In this document: piece by piece, positions 27,552-38,537 of the stretch
Layout: each line of letters opens with the position of its first letter
Position numbering within the stretch: the first letter of the stretch is position 1
Assembly: GCF_003252755.1 (NCBI RefSeq)
Contig: NZ_QEPT01000004.1
Coordinates: 124,001-188,000, forward strand
Direction: 5' to 3'
Length of the DNA stretch: 64,000 nucleotides
DNA from: Haemophilus parainfluenzae
Lineage (GTDB): Bacteria > Pseudomonadota > Gammaproteobacteria > Enterobacterales > Pasteurellaceae
Program-made: the position numbers and the translations under genes
The notes under the pieces: generated by a model
What the model was told of the DNA's origin: nothing
Databases searched by the model: none
The model's input: the letters and a program-made list of their open reading frames with translations, nothing else

Positions 27552-28565
27552 ATGCGCAAACTGCAAAACACGCTCTACATCACCACCCAAGGCAGTTATC
27601 TGCATAAGGAGCGGGAGACGCTGGTGGTGGAGCAGGAGCGCAAGAAGGTGGCGCAGTTGCCGGTGCATTCCATCGGGCATATTTTCTGCTTTGGGAATGT
27701 GCTGGTGTCGCCGTTTTTGTTGGGGTTTTGCGGCGAAAATAATGTGAATTTGGCGTTTTTTACCGAAAACGGACGTTTCTTGGGGCGGCTTCAGGGGCGG
27801 CAGAGCGGTAATGTGCTGCTGCGTCGGGCGCAGTATCGGGTGTCGGAGCAAAATCCCGTGCCGATTGCGCGCAATATCATTGCGGCGAAGATTCAGGCGA
27901 GTAAGCGGGTGCTTCAGCGGCAGATTCGCAATTACGGCGAGAATGCGGCGATTCAAAGTGCGGTCGATTCTTTGAACATTTCGCTGCGGCAGTTGAAGGG
28001 CGCGGCGGAGCTGGACGTGGTGCGCGGCATTGAAGGCGATGCGGCGGCGCGTTATTTCGGCGTGTTCGGGCAGCTTTTGAGCGAAAAAAGCGGTTTTTCT
28101 TTTGACGGGCGCAACCGCCGTCCGCCCAGAGACGGGGTGAATGCGCTGTTGTCGTTTGTGTACAGTCTGTTGGGCAAGGACATCAGCGGCACGCTGCAAG
28201 GCGTGGGGCTGGATCCACAGGTGGGCTTTTTGCACGCCGACCGACCGGGGCGCGACAGTTTGGCGCAGGATATTTTGGAAGAATTCCGCTCGTGGTGGGC
28301 GGACAGGTTGGTGTTGTCGCTGATTAACCGAGGGCAAATCAAACCGCAGGATTTTGTTGCCGAGGCAAGCGGCGCGGTGAGTTTGAAAGCCGATGCACGT
28401 AAGCTCTTGTTCCAAGCCTTGCAGGCGAAAAAACAGGAAAAAATTGTTCATCCGTTTTTAGACGAAGAAGTGGAAATCGGACTGTTGCCGTATATTCAGG
28501 CCATGCTATTGGCGCGGCACTTGCGTGGGGATTTGGCGGAATATCCACCGTTTTTGATGAGATAA
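27552..28565 (+). CDS. cas1: Cas1 integrase, type I-C
   Basis: Cas1 integrates new spacers together with Cas2. The protein has 337 residues, normal for Cas1c. The start MRKLQNTLYITTQGSYLHKE follows AAGGAG with eight bases between; an ATG 21 bp upstream is not preceded by a good site. Conserved elements: the acidic centre (RGIEGDAAARYFGVF), GLDPQVGFLHADRPGRDSLAQDILEEFR with the His and Asp metal ligands. A Haemophilus uptake word lies inside at 27956. The gene is GC-rich and intact. Cas2 follows after 3 bases. Confidence 0.95.
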   Translation: MRKLQNTLYITTQGSYLHKERETLVVEQERKKVAQLPVHSIGHIFCFGNVLVSPFLLGFCGENNVNLAFFTENGRFLGRLQGRQSGNVLLRRAQYRVSEQNPVPIARNIIAAKIQASKRVLQRQIRNYGENAAIQSAVDSLNISLRQLKGAAELDVVRGIEGDAAARYFGVFGQLLSEKSGFSFDGRNRRPPRDGVNALLSFVYSLLGKDISGTLQGVGLDPQVGFLHADRPGRDSLAQDILEEFRSWWADRLVLSLINRGQIKPQDFVAEASGAVSLKADARKLLFQALQAKKQEKIVHPFLDEEVEIGLLPYIQAMLLARHLRGDLAEYPPFLMR

Positions 28566-28568
28566 GTC

Positions 28569-28862
28569 ATGTTAATGCTGATTACTTATGATATTTCTTT
28601 TGACGATCCAAACGGGCAAGCGCGATTGCGCCGTATCGCAAAACATTGCTTAGATTACGGCGTGCGAGCACAATATTCAGTATTTGAATGTGATGTCACA
28701 CCTGACCAGTGGGTTATGTTGAAAAACAAACTGTTGGAAACTTACGACCCCACGTGTGACAGTCTGCGTTTTTACCACTTGGGCAGTAAGTGGCGTAATA
28801 AAGTGGAGCATCATGGGGCAAAACCGGCAGTAGATGTATTTAAAGACGTGCTTGTTATTTAG
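28569..28862 (+). CDS. cas2: Cas2, type I-C
   Basis: A 97-residue partner of Cas1 in spacer integration. The ferredoxin-like fold signature MLITYDISFDD is at the N-terminus, with the typical YGVRAQYSVFECDVTPDQW and SLRFYHLG. The reading may begin at 28569 or two codons later. It is followed directly by the CRISPR leader. Confidence 0.95.
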   Translation: MLMLITYDISFDDPNGQARLRRIAKHCLDYGVRAQYSVFECDVTPDQWVMLKNKLLETYDPTCDSLRFYHLGSKWRNKVEHHGAKPAVDVFKDVLVI

Positions 28863-29054
28863 TTCGCTAACCTGTTGTTCTCATTAAAAACCCTGATGGG
28901 ATAGCGATCCTTATTTTCTTTAACAATTTGGATGAATTAATCTATTTGTATAACGACAATGTGGCCGTTATACTTACCAAACTCCTTATCATAAAATCAG
29001 TTAGCGAAATACGGTGTTTAATACACTGATTTTTCTTGCTTTTTTAAGTAGGGA
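28863..29054 (+). promoter_or_regulatory. CRISPR leader
   Basis: The 192-bp AT-rich stretch between cas2 and the first repeat. It holds two inverted repeats. TTCGCTAAC (28863-28871) pairs with GTTAGCGAA (29000-29008), bracketing most of the leader. GTATAACG (28948-28955) pairs with CGTTATAC (28966-28973). Such repeats may anchor integration or host-factor binding. The array promoter should lie here; no strong -35/-10 pair stands out. New spacers would enter next to 29055. Confidence 0.75.
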
Positions 29055-29817
29055 GCAGCCGCCTTCGGGCGGCTGTGTGTTGAAACTTTAAACGCAAGGT
29101 GCAACATATTTTCCGCCGGCAGCAGCCGCCTTCGGGCGGCTGTGTGTTGAAACTTAAAATGTTTGGTATCAATTTTAGACCCACAAGCAGCCGCCTTCGG
29201 GCGGCTGTGTGTTGAAACCTGAAAATGTTTTTCAGGCATTTGTTCGATTTCTTGCAGCCGCCTTCGGGCGGCTGTGTGTTGAAACTCCATATCTACACTA
29301 TGACAGTCATAGATATAAAACGCAGCCGCCTTCGGGCGGCTGTGTGTTGAAACTCTAATGCTAGTTTTGTTGTTGGTTGAGGTGCTAGCAGCCGCCTTCG
29401 GGCGGCTGTGTGTTGAAACTCTGTCAGCAATGGATAAATATGGTAATCCTTTGCAGCCGCCTTCGGGCGGCTGTGTGTTGAAACCGAGCGGGAATGACCG
29501 CACAATTCGTAAAAGGTCGCAGCCGCCTTCGGGCGGCTGTGTGTTGAAACTCAAAGTTCTGAATAAAGTATAAAGTGAAATTGCTGCAGCCGCCTTCGGG
29601 CGGCTGTGTGTTGAAACTTCGTAATACCCATATTCTTTAATAAACCCAGAACGCAGCCGCCTTCGGGCGGCTGTGTGTTGAAACTCGTTGATCTCCGCAA
29701 GCCGTCAAGATACGACCGAAGCAGCCGCCTTCGGGCGGCTGTGTGTTGAAACATGGAGAAAGGAAAATTTTTCACATCTAAATAGGCTGCGCCTCCAGGC
29801 GGTTTTACGTTGCAATA
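29055..29817 (+). CRISPR. CRISPR array, type I-C, 11 identical repeats plus a degenerate end repeat
   Basis: Eleven identical 32-nt repeats start at 29055, 29122, 29187, 29254, 29322, 29388, 29453, 29519, 29586, 29653 and 29721. Each has a GCCGCC-TTC-GGGCGGC hairpin and the handle TGTGTTGAAAC. Ten spacers of 33-36 nt lie between them. An eleventh (from 29753, about 33 nt) is followed by a worn terminal repeat at about 29786-29817 (GCGCCTCCAGGCGG, GTTGCAAT). Worn-end polarity and cas2 position put the leader on the left. I could not match any spacer to sequence in this window. Confidence 0.97.
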
Positions 29818-29957
29818 AAACTTAATAAATTTAAATAGTATAATATTTGCCGCCCTCTATCTCTCAAGCCAATTCATGCCCAACAACATTCCCCCTTGTA
29901 TTTCCCCCTTATTCGCTCTAGACTATTCGCCATTTTTAGCTTTCATTATTTACAATT

Positions 29958-31049
29958 ATGCGTGTTTCTGACTTTCATTTTGACTTACCTGATGAGCTGG
30001 TTGCTCGTTATCCTAAAGAAGATCGCTCTTCTTGCCGTTTGCTACAACTCAATGGCGAAAACGGGGAAATTTCTCACCGCACTTTTACCGATGTATTAGA
30101 TTTAATCGATGAAGGTGATCTGTTGATTTTTAACAATACGCGTGTAATCCCAGCTCGTATGTTTGGTCGTAAAGCCAGTGGCGGAAAAATTGAAGTGTTG
30201 GTGGAACGTGTTTTAAGTGTACATCATTTCTTAGCGCATATTCGCTCATCAAAAGCCCCGAAAGAAGGTGCAGAATTATTTTTAGGCGAAGATAAGCTCG
30301 GTGAAAATAATGGCGTAAAAGCGATTATGGTCGGTCGTCAAGATGCCCTTTTTGAAGTGGAATTAGCGGATAAAACTCGCAATGTACTTGATGTGTTACA
30401 AGAAATTGGTCATATGCCTTTGCCGCCTTATATTGATCGCCCTGATGAAGAGGCGGATCAAGAATGCTATCAAACCGTGTATAACAAAGTGCCAGGTGCA
30501 GTGGCTGCGCCAACGGCAGGCTTGCATTTTGATGATGAACTGTTACAAAAGCTACACGAAAAAGGTATCAATTTTGAATTTGTGACTTTGCACGTGGGCG
30601 CAGGTACATTCCAACCGGTACGGGTTGAAAATATCGAAGATCATATTATGCACGCGGAATATGTAGAGCTTTCTCAAGAAGTCTGCAATGCTATTATTGA
30701 AACGAAAAAGGAGGGCAAACGTATCATTGCAGTGGGTACAACATCAGTACGTTCTGTAGAAACCGCTGCTCTATCTGCAGAAGAAAATGGCAACCCAGAT
30801 TTAATTGAACCTTATTTTTCTGATACGTCCATTTTTATTTACCCGGGCAAATCATTCCGTGTGGTGGATGCGTTGATTACCAACTTCCACTTACCGGAAA
30901 GCACATTGATTATGTTGGTGTCTGCCTTTGCAGGCTTTAGCCACACCATGAACGCCTATAAAAGTGCGGTCGAAAATCGCTACCGTTTTTTCAGTTATGG
31001 CGATGCGATGTTCATTACTAAAAATCCAAACGTAAAAGGGTTAGAATAA
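29958..31049 (+). CDS. queA: S-adenosylmethionine:tRNA ribosyltransferase-isomerase QueA
   Basis: Converts preQ1 at tRNA position 34 to epoxyqueuosine using the ribosyl part of SAM. The protein has 363 residues, beginning [19 protein letters not shown]. Family stretches [24 protein letters not shown] and the GTFQPVRV...HAEY region are all present. It forms a queuosine pair with tgt, 110 bp downstream beyond a terminator. The 140 bp between the array and this gene contain a TATAAT at 29839-29844, a possible promoter. Confidence 0.96.
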   Translation: MRVSDFHFDLPDELVARYPKEDRSSCRLLQLNGENGEISHRTFTDVLDLIDEGDLLIFNNTRVIPARMFGRKASGGKIEVLVERVLSVHHFLAHIRSSKAPKEGAELFLGEDKLGENNGVKAIMVGRQDALFEVELADKTRNVLDVLQEIGHMPLPPYIDRPDEEADQECYQTVYNKVPGAVAAPTAGLHFDDELLQKLHEKGINFEFVTLHVGAGTFQPVRVENIEDHIMHAEYVELSQEVCNAIIETKKEGKRIIAVGTTSVRSVETAALSAEENGNPDLIEPYFSDTSIFIYPGKSFRVVDALITNFHLPESTLIMLVSAFAGFSHTMNAYKSAVENRYRFFSYGDAMFITKNPNVKGLE

Positions 31050-31093
31050 GTGGTTTGACTTATTTTCAACCAACTCATAAAATACCTATCAAG

Positions 31094-31117
31094 AAGCCTG
31101 TACTAACAGGCTTTTTT
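31094..31117 (+). terminator. Terminator after queA
   Basis: AAGCCTGT/ACAGGCTTTTTT with a 4-nt loop and a T-run, about 45 bp past the stop. Confidence 0.85.
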
Positions 31118-31152
31118 ATTGAACAACAACCTACGAACTGTTTATTCGTTGA

Positions 31153-32310
<1,158 letters not shown>

Positions 32311-32315
32311 TTGCT

Positions 32316-32358
32316 GAAAGTGCGGTAGAAAAATGAAGCGTTTTTTGACCGCACTTTT
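32316..32358 (+). terminator. Paired uptake signals after tgt
   Basis: AAAGTGCGGT-AG-AAAAA and TTTTTT-G-ACCGCACTTTT form a long stem around TGAAGCG, with a T-rich end. It would end tgt transcription before the hemerythrin gene. Confidence 0.65.
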
Positions 32359-32374
32359 TAACAAAGGAAACCTT

Positions 32375-32887
32375 ATGCAAATCCTCGAACCTCAACAATT
32401 TGCCACTTGGAATGAACCGATTGATATGCTTTACGCCTGTCATAGCAAGGTGAAACGCTTTTGCAAGCAACTTACGATTCTTCCTGGCTACTTAGAAAAA
32501 AATGGCGTGAATCAAGCCGTATTAAATGATGTGAAAACCATTTTGCAGTATTTTAATCACGCGGCACCACTTCATCATGATGATGAAGAAAAAGACTTTT
32601 TCCCGGCTTTAATTGAAAAAGCACCTCAAGCGAAAGAGTCGGTGGATGAATTAGAACGACAACACGTTACCTTGCATGAAAATTGGGCAAAGCTTTCCGA
32701 GCAGCTAGAAGAATTGATTGCAGAGAAACGCACTGATGTAGATGAAAGGCTGATTACGCTGTTTGTGGCGAGCTATGATAGACACATTGCCCTTGAAGAG
32801 CCGCTATTTGAGCTTGGTAAACAATATTTATCAGCAGAACAACTCACGGATATGGGCAAAATTATGTTTGCTCGTCGCCAAGCTTAA
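32375..32887 (+). CDS. Hemerythrin-like (HHE) domain protein
   Basis: A 170-residue four-helix protein with the spaced His/Glu ligands of a non-haem di-iron site: HHDDEEKDFFPAL (residues about 66-78), RQHVTLHENW and YDRHIALEEPLF. Such proteins bind O2 or NO or act in stress repair; this one is uncharacterised. The start at MQILEP follows AAAGGAAACCTT; an upstream ATG within the paired uptake signals is unlikely. A TusA-like gene follows after 3 bases. Confidence 0.85.
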   Translation: MQILEPQQFATWNEPIDMLYACHSKVKRFCKQLTILPGYLEKNGVNQAVLNDVKTILQYFNHAAPLHHDDEEKDFFPALIEKAPQAKESVDELERQHVTLHENWAKLSEQLEELIAEKRTDVDERLITLFVASYDRHIALEEPLFELGKQYLSAEQLTDMGKIMFARRQA

Positions 32888-32890
32888 ATC

Positions 32891-33118
32891 ATGAAATATG
32901 AATTAAATTTGACCGCACTTTCCTGCCCGATTCCGCTTTTAACCGCGAAGAAGGCTTTGGCAAATTTAGCACCAAATGATGAATTAATTTTGCAATTAAA
33001 TCGTCAAAGTGCGGTAGAAAATTTTGTTGTTTTTTGTGAAGAAAATCAATGTGAATTAGTGGATCAACATTGGCTTTCCGAACAAATCTTCGAGGTTTGC
33101 TTGAAAAAAATCAATTAA
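32891..33118 (+). CDS. TusA-like sulfurtransferase (SirA/YeeD family)
   Basis: A 75-residue protein with the family motif [12 protein letters not shown] near the N-terminus, whose Cys carries a persulfide in TusA. The C-terminal half ([12 protein letters not shown]) is shorter than in TusA itself, so the substrate is uncertain. Coupled to the hemerythrin gene. An uptake word is embedded in its first codons. Confidence 0.85.
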   Translation: MKYELNLTALSCPIPLLTAKKALANLAPNDELILQLNRQSAVENFVVFCEENQCELVDQHWLSEQIFEVCLKKIN

Positions 33119-33219
33119 TCCTAAAATTCTAGTTGTTATTGCCTTCATCGGCTTTTACTGAATGCCGTTTTATGGTATTTTACGCACACTTTTAACTTTT
33201 CATTTATAAGGAAAACACA

Positions 33220-33510
33220 ATGGAAGCACAAAGCCCAATGTCCACGTTATTTATTTTCGTGATCTTCGGTTTAATTTTTTATTTTATGATTTACCGTCCA
33301 CAAGCGAAACGTAATAAAGAACACAAAAAATTAATGTCTGAATTAGCGAAAGGCACTGAAGTATTAACCGCTGGTGGTTTGATTGGTAAAATCACCAAAG
33401 TAACCGAAGGTACTGAAATTGTTATCGCTTTAAACGATACCACTGAAATCACGATTAACCGTAACTACATCGTTTCAGTATTACCGAAAGGTTCTGTAAA
33501 ATCTCTCTAA
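33220..33510 (+). CDS. yajC: Preprotein translocase subunit YajC
   Basis: A 96-residue single-pass protein with a membrane segment (LFIFVIFGLIFYFMIYRP) followed by the conserved QAKRNKEHKKLMSELAKGTEV. Part of the accessory SecDF-YajC complex. Start follows AAGGAAAACACA. SecD begins 23 bp downstream. Confidence 0.95.
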   Translation: MEAQSPMSTLFIFVIFGLIFYFMIYRPQAKRNKEHKKLMSELAKGTEVLTAGGLIGKITKVTEGTEIVIALNDTTEITINRNYIVSVLPKGSVKSL

Positions 33511-33533
33511 TTTAAATTCCTAAAGGGAAAACT

Positions 33534-35384
33534 ATGTTAAATCGTTACCCATTATGGAAGAATCTAATGGTGATCCTTGTGGTCGCCATTGGTGCTTTAT
33601 ACTCTCTTCCAAATATCTATGGTGAAGATCCTGCGGTGCAAATTTCTGGTACTCGCGGACAACAAGCAGACACCACCGCATTAACTGAAGTACAAAATGT
33701 ACTGAAAGAAAATAACCTTCCAACCAAATCTATCGTTCTTGAAAATGGCTCCATTCTTGCCCGTTTCACCAACACAGATGACCAACTTCTTGCCAAAGAT
33801 AAAATTGCAGAAAAACTTGGCAACAACTACACCACGGCATTAAACCTTGCACCGGCAACACCGGCTTGGTTAAGCAGCATTGGTGCTAACCCGATGAAAT
33901 GGGGTTTGGACTTACGTGGTGGTGTACGTTTCTTGATGGAAGTGGACATGAATTCTGCACTTGCTAAACGTCAAGAACAGTTACAAGACACATTACGCAA
34001 CGAATTACGTAAAGAAAAAATTCAGTTTACCGCCATTAAAAATAGCGACAAATTTGGTACAACGGTCACATTAGAAAACGCTGACCAAATGTCAAAAGCA
34101 GCGCGTATTATTCGTCAGTTACACCCAACATTAGAAGTGTCTAATATTGGTGACAACACCTTAAACCTTGCCCTTTCTGAAGCGGCATTAACAGAATCAC
34201 GTAACTTAGCGATCGAGCAAAACTTAACGATTTTACGTAAACGTGTTGCTGAATTAGGCGTAGCTGAAGCGGTTATCCAACGTCAAGGTGCAGAACGTAT
34301 CGTAATCGAATTACCGGGTGTTCAAGATACTGCGCGTGCAAAAGAAATCTTAGGGGCAACCGCAACACTTGAATTCCGCATTGTGAATTCGTTGGTGAAC
34401 CCAGAATCAGCAGCGCGTGGTATGTTACCTTCTGACACAGAAATCAAATATGACCGTCAAGGTAGACCTGTTGCACTTTACAAACGTGCGGTATTGGGTG
34501 GTGAACACATCATCAACTCAAGCTCGGGTTTAGACCAAAACACCAGTACGCCACAAGTAAGTGTAACCTTGGATAGTGAAGGCGGCGAAATCATGTCGCA
34601 AACCACCAAGAAATACTACAAAAAACCAATGGCAACCTTGTATGTAGAATACAAAGACAACGGTAAAAAAGACGAAAATGGCAAAACCATTTTAGAGAAA
34701 AATGAAGAAATCATTAACGTCGCAACCATTCAAGGTCGCTTTAGTTCTAACTTCCAAATTACGGGTGTAAGCAGCTCTGCGGAAGCACAAAACCTTTCTA
34801 TGTTATTAAAATCAGGTGCTTTAATCGCGCCAGTGCAAATTGTTGAAGAACGTACAATCGGACCTTCTCTTGGTGCACAAAACGTAGAACAAGGTATTGA
34901 TGCAAGCTTCTGGGGCTTAATTGCCGTCATTGTCTTCATGCTGATTTACTATAAAATCTTCGGTATTATCGCAAGCTTTGCCTTGGTGATTAATATCGTT
35001 TTATTAGTTGGTTTGATGTCTATCCTACCAGGTGCAACACTCACTATGCCGGGGATTGCGGGTATCGTATTAACCCTGGGGATGTCGGTGGACGCCAACG
35101 TACTTATTTTTGAGCGTATCAAAGAGGAGATTCGTAATGGTCGTCCAATCCAGCAAGCCATTAACGAAGGTTATAACGGTGCATTCACCTCCATCTTCGA
35201 TGCAAACTTAACTACAATTTTAACGGCAATCATTCTTTATGCTGTGGGTACTGGCCCAATTCAAGGCTTTGCGGTAACTCTTGCATTAGGTGTGGCAATT
35301 TCAATGTTTACAGCAATTACCGGAACACGTGCTATCGTGAACTTCCTATACGGCGGTAAACGTCTTGAAAAATTATCAATTTAG
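33534..35384 (+). CDS. secD: Protein translocase subunit SecD
   Basis: An inner-membrane protein of 616 residues that uses the proton gradient to pull secreted proteins through SecYEG. One N-terminal membrane segment and a large periplasmic P1 domain (WGLDLRGGVRFLMEVD) are followed by five C-terminal segments with the RND-type stretch LTLGMSVDANVLIFERIKEE. The length equals E. coli SecD. It forms one operon with yajC and secF. Confidence 0.97.
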   Translation: MLNRYPLWKNLMVILVVAIGALYSLPNIYGEDPAVQISGTRGQQADTTALTEVQNVLKENNLPTKSIVLENGSILARFTNTDDQLLAKDKIAEKLGNNYTTALNLAPATPAWLSSIGANPMKWGLDLRGGVRFLMEVDMNSALAKRQEQLQDTLRNELRKEKIQFTAIKNSDKFGTTVTLENADQMSKAARIIRQLHPTLEVSNIGDNTLNLALSEAALTESRNLAIEQNLTILRKRVAELGVAEAVIQRQGAERIVIELPGVQDTARAKEILGATATLEFRIVNSLVNPESAARGMLPSDTEIKYDRQGRPVALYKRAVLGGEHIINSSSGLDQNTSTPQVSVTLDSEGGEIMSQTTKKYYKKPMATLYVEYKDNGKKDENGKTILEKNEEIINVATIQGRFSSNFQITGVSSSAEAQNLSMLLKSGALIAPVQIVEERTIGPSLGAQNVEQGIDASFWGLIAVIVFMLIYYKIFGIIASFALVINIVLLVGLMSILPGATLTMPGIAGIVLTLGMSVDANVLIFERIKEEIRNGRPIQQAINEGYNGAFTSIFDANLTTILTAIILYAVGTGPIQGFAVTLALGVAISMFTAITGTRAIVNFLYGGKRLEKLSI

Positions 35385-35394
35385 GTAGGATAAG

Positions 35395-36369
35395 ATGAGA
35401 TTATTTGCAAAAGATAAAAACGGACATTTTATCCGTGAAGTGAATGGGATTAAATTGCCATTCCCTCTCACTGAATTTATGAAAGTGAGATTTGTGGGAT
35501 ACGCATTTTCTGCGATTTTAATGGCGATTTCCCTCTTCTTCATTGTGACAAAAGGCTTCAACTGGGGCTTGGATTTTACCGGTGGTGTGGTATTTGATAC
35601 TCACTTCTCACAACCGGCTGATTTAGAGAAAATCCGTGGCACATTAAATCAAAATGGTATTGCAAGCCCGATTGTACAAACAACCGGTTCTGTACAAGAC
35701 GTGATGATCCGATTACCAGCTGACAATAACGATTCTGCCATTGGTGATCACGTTAAAAGCATGCTTCAAACGATTGATCCAAATATTCATATTAACAGTA
35801 TTGAATTTGTGGGTCCAAACGTCGGTGAAGAACTGGCTCAAGGTGCTGTTTATGCGACCCTTGCGACTTTGGCAATGATGTTAATTTACGTTGGCTCACG
35901 TTTTGAATGGCGTTTAGGTTTTGGTGGTATTGCCTCACTTGCGCATGATGTGGTGATTACACTCGGTGTATTCTCTGCATTACAAGTCGAAATGGATTTA
36001 ACCTTCGTGGCAGCAATTCTTTCCGTTGTAGGTTATTCCATCAACGATAGTATCGTGGTATTCGACCGTGTGCGTGAAAACTTCCGCAAAATTCGCCGTG
36101 TAGAAACCATTGATATTATTGATATTTCCCTAACGCAAACCTTATCGAGAACCATCATGACATCTCTCACAACGCTTCTTGTTGTGATTGCCTTGTTCTT
36201 CTTTGGTGGTCCATCAATTCATAACTTCTCATTAGCGTTATTAATTGGTATCGGTTTTGGTACTTACTCATCAATCTTTATCGCGATTGCGATTGCTTAT
36301 GATATCGGCCTACGCCGCGAACATATGATTCCACCAAAAGTGGATAAAGAAGTCGATGATTTACCTTAA
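35395..36369 (+). CDS. secF: Protein translocase subunit SecF
   Basis: Partner of SecD, 324 residues, six membrane segments. Conserved parts: WGLDFTGGVVFD in the periplasmic domain and VVGYSINDSIVVFDRVREN. The start lies 10 bp after secD, preceded by GGTAGGATAAG. A strong terminator follows. Confidence 0.97.
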   Translation: MRLFAKDKNGHFIREVNGIKLPFPLTEFMKVRFVGYAFSAILMAISLFFIVTKGFNWGLDFTGGVVFDTHFSQPADLEKIRGTLNQNGIASPIVQTTGSVQDVMIRLPADNNDSAIGDHVKSMLQTIDPNIHINSIEFVGPNVGEELAQGAVYATLATLAMMLIYVGSRFEWRLGFGGIASLAHDVVITLGVFSALQVEMDLTFVAAILSVVGYSINDSIVVFDRVRENFRKIRRVETIDIIDISLTQTLSRTIMTSLTTLLVVIALFFFGGPSIHNFSLALLIGIGFGTYSSIFIAIAIAYDIGLRREHMIPPKVDKEVDDLP

Positions 36370-36392
36370 CCTATCGAACACAAGATAAAAAG

Positions 36393-36418
36393 AAAGCCAC
36401 CATAGCGGTGGCTTTTTT
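36393..36418 (+). terminator. Terminator after secF
   Basis: AAGCCACC/GGTGGCTT stem with a short loop and a TTTTTT tail, 25 bp after the stop. Confidence 0.9.
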
Positions 36419-36451
36419 ATTGCTAAAATAATGTCATTTTATGACCGCACT

Positions 36452-37491
36452 TTATTCGTTTACATCACCTAATAAAGCCGCATATTTCTTCGTTGATTCG
36501 GAACTTTCCAGGGTAATTTTAAACGCCATTGTCAGCGGTACAGAAAGCAACATACCTACATTACCAAGTAACCATCCCCAGAAAAGTAATGAAAAGAATA
36601 CGACCAAGGTGGAAAGGCCTAAGGTTTTACCCATCATCTTCGGCTCAATAATATTACCGATCACAATATTTAATGTAATAATACCGACGGTTACGCCCAT
36701 TCCTACACCAAATCCATTCAGCAATAACGCTTGAACAATAATAGGCACTGCTGCAATAATCGAACCAATATTCGGAATGTAATTTAATAAGAAGCTTAAG
36801 GTTGCCCATAAAATCGCATATTGCACACCCGCTACGTCCAACAAAATCCAAGTCATGACACCAGTCAACAAACTAATCACCGTTTTCACACCAAGATAAC
36901 TAATCACACCATCTAAAATACGATCAATGTGATGTTCTTCCGCGACAACATCATGTTCATTGTCACTTAACACTAAAGCAAGTTTATGCTTCATCGTTGG
37001 TGCTTCAAGCAGCATAAAAATCACTGCTAAAATCAGCACAAAAACATTCGTCACGACGCCAGAAAAGTTTAATAATAAACGGCTCACAAAGTTCATGATC
37101 ACACTTGGATCAAAATGCTCCATAATGGCTTCACGAGAAATCACAATTGACAATTTCAGTTTTTGAGCTAACGCCATGATGTCATTTATACGCTCCGAAA
37201 GCAGCACTCTATATTGCGGAATAGAGCGTGTAAATTCTTGCACACTGCTGTTAATTAATCCTGCGAGGAAAAAGAATACAATTAAAATCAAAATAAACAA
37301 CAAGGCAATCGCAATACCATGTGGTACTTTGCGTTGTGTCATTGCTTTAATCATGGGTGAACAAATAATGGCGATAAATAATGCCAATAGAAAAGGCACG
37401 ACAATCTCTGCAGCCAGTTTAATTCCCGCAAACACAATCACTAAAGCCGCCATCGCGACTACAGTGCGGTTAAAATTTAAGTTTTTTTCCA

Positions 37492-37492
<1 letters not shown>
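36452..37492 (-). CDS. AI-2E family transporter (TqsA/YdgG-like)
   Basis: A 346-residue multi-pass membrane protein of the AI-2 exporter family (PF01594). The signature near the end, VVFFSLLFWGWLLGNVGMLLSVPLT, is close to E. coli TqsA, which exports autoinducer-2; other family members act as ion antiporters, so the substrate is not settled. Its start overlaps the glnB stop by one base, suggesting translational coupling. Confidence 0.85.
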
Positions 37493-38425
<933 letters not shown>

Positions 38426-38494
38426 TTTCTTCCTCATTTTTATACACTATAAACAGCGTCATTCTACCCTATTTTATCTTTTACTAAAGCATAA

Positions 38495-38526
38495 AAAAGC
38501 CATTTAGCTTTCACTAAATGGCTTTT
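38495..38526 (-). terminator. Terminator after clpB
   Basis: AAAAGCCATTTAG/CTAAATGGCTTTT stem with a 6-nt loop, 12 bp beyond the clpB stop; on the minus strand it ends in TTTTTTATGC. Confidence 0.85.
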
Positions 38527-38537
38527 CATTTTACAAA

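Noticed and set aside
27498-28451. Long minus-strand frame antisense to cas1
   Set aside because: Caused by GC-rich codon use of cas1; Arg/His/Gln-rich text with no family likeness.
29485-29518. Spacer 7 contains GACCGCAC, close to the Haemophilus uptake word
   Set aside because: Only 7 of 9 bases match and no matching protospacer is visible in the window, so self- or relative-targeting cannot be claimed.
29018-29775. Open frames through the CRISPR array
   Set aside because: They arise from repeat periodicity and translate the repeat again and again; they are not genes.
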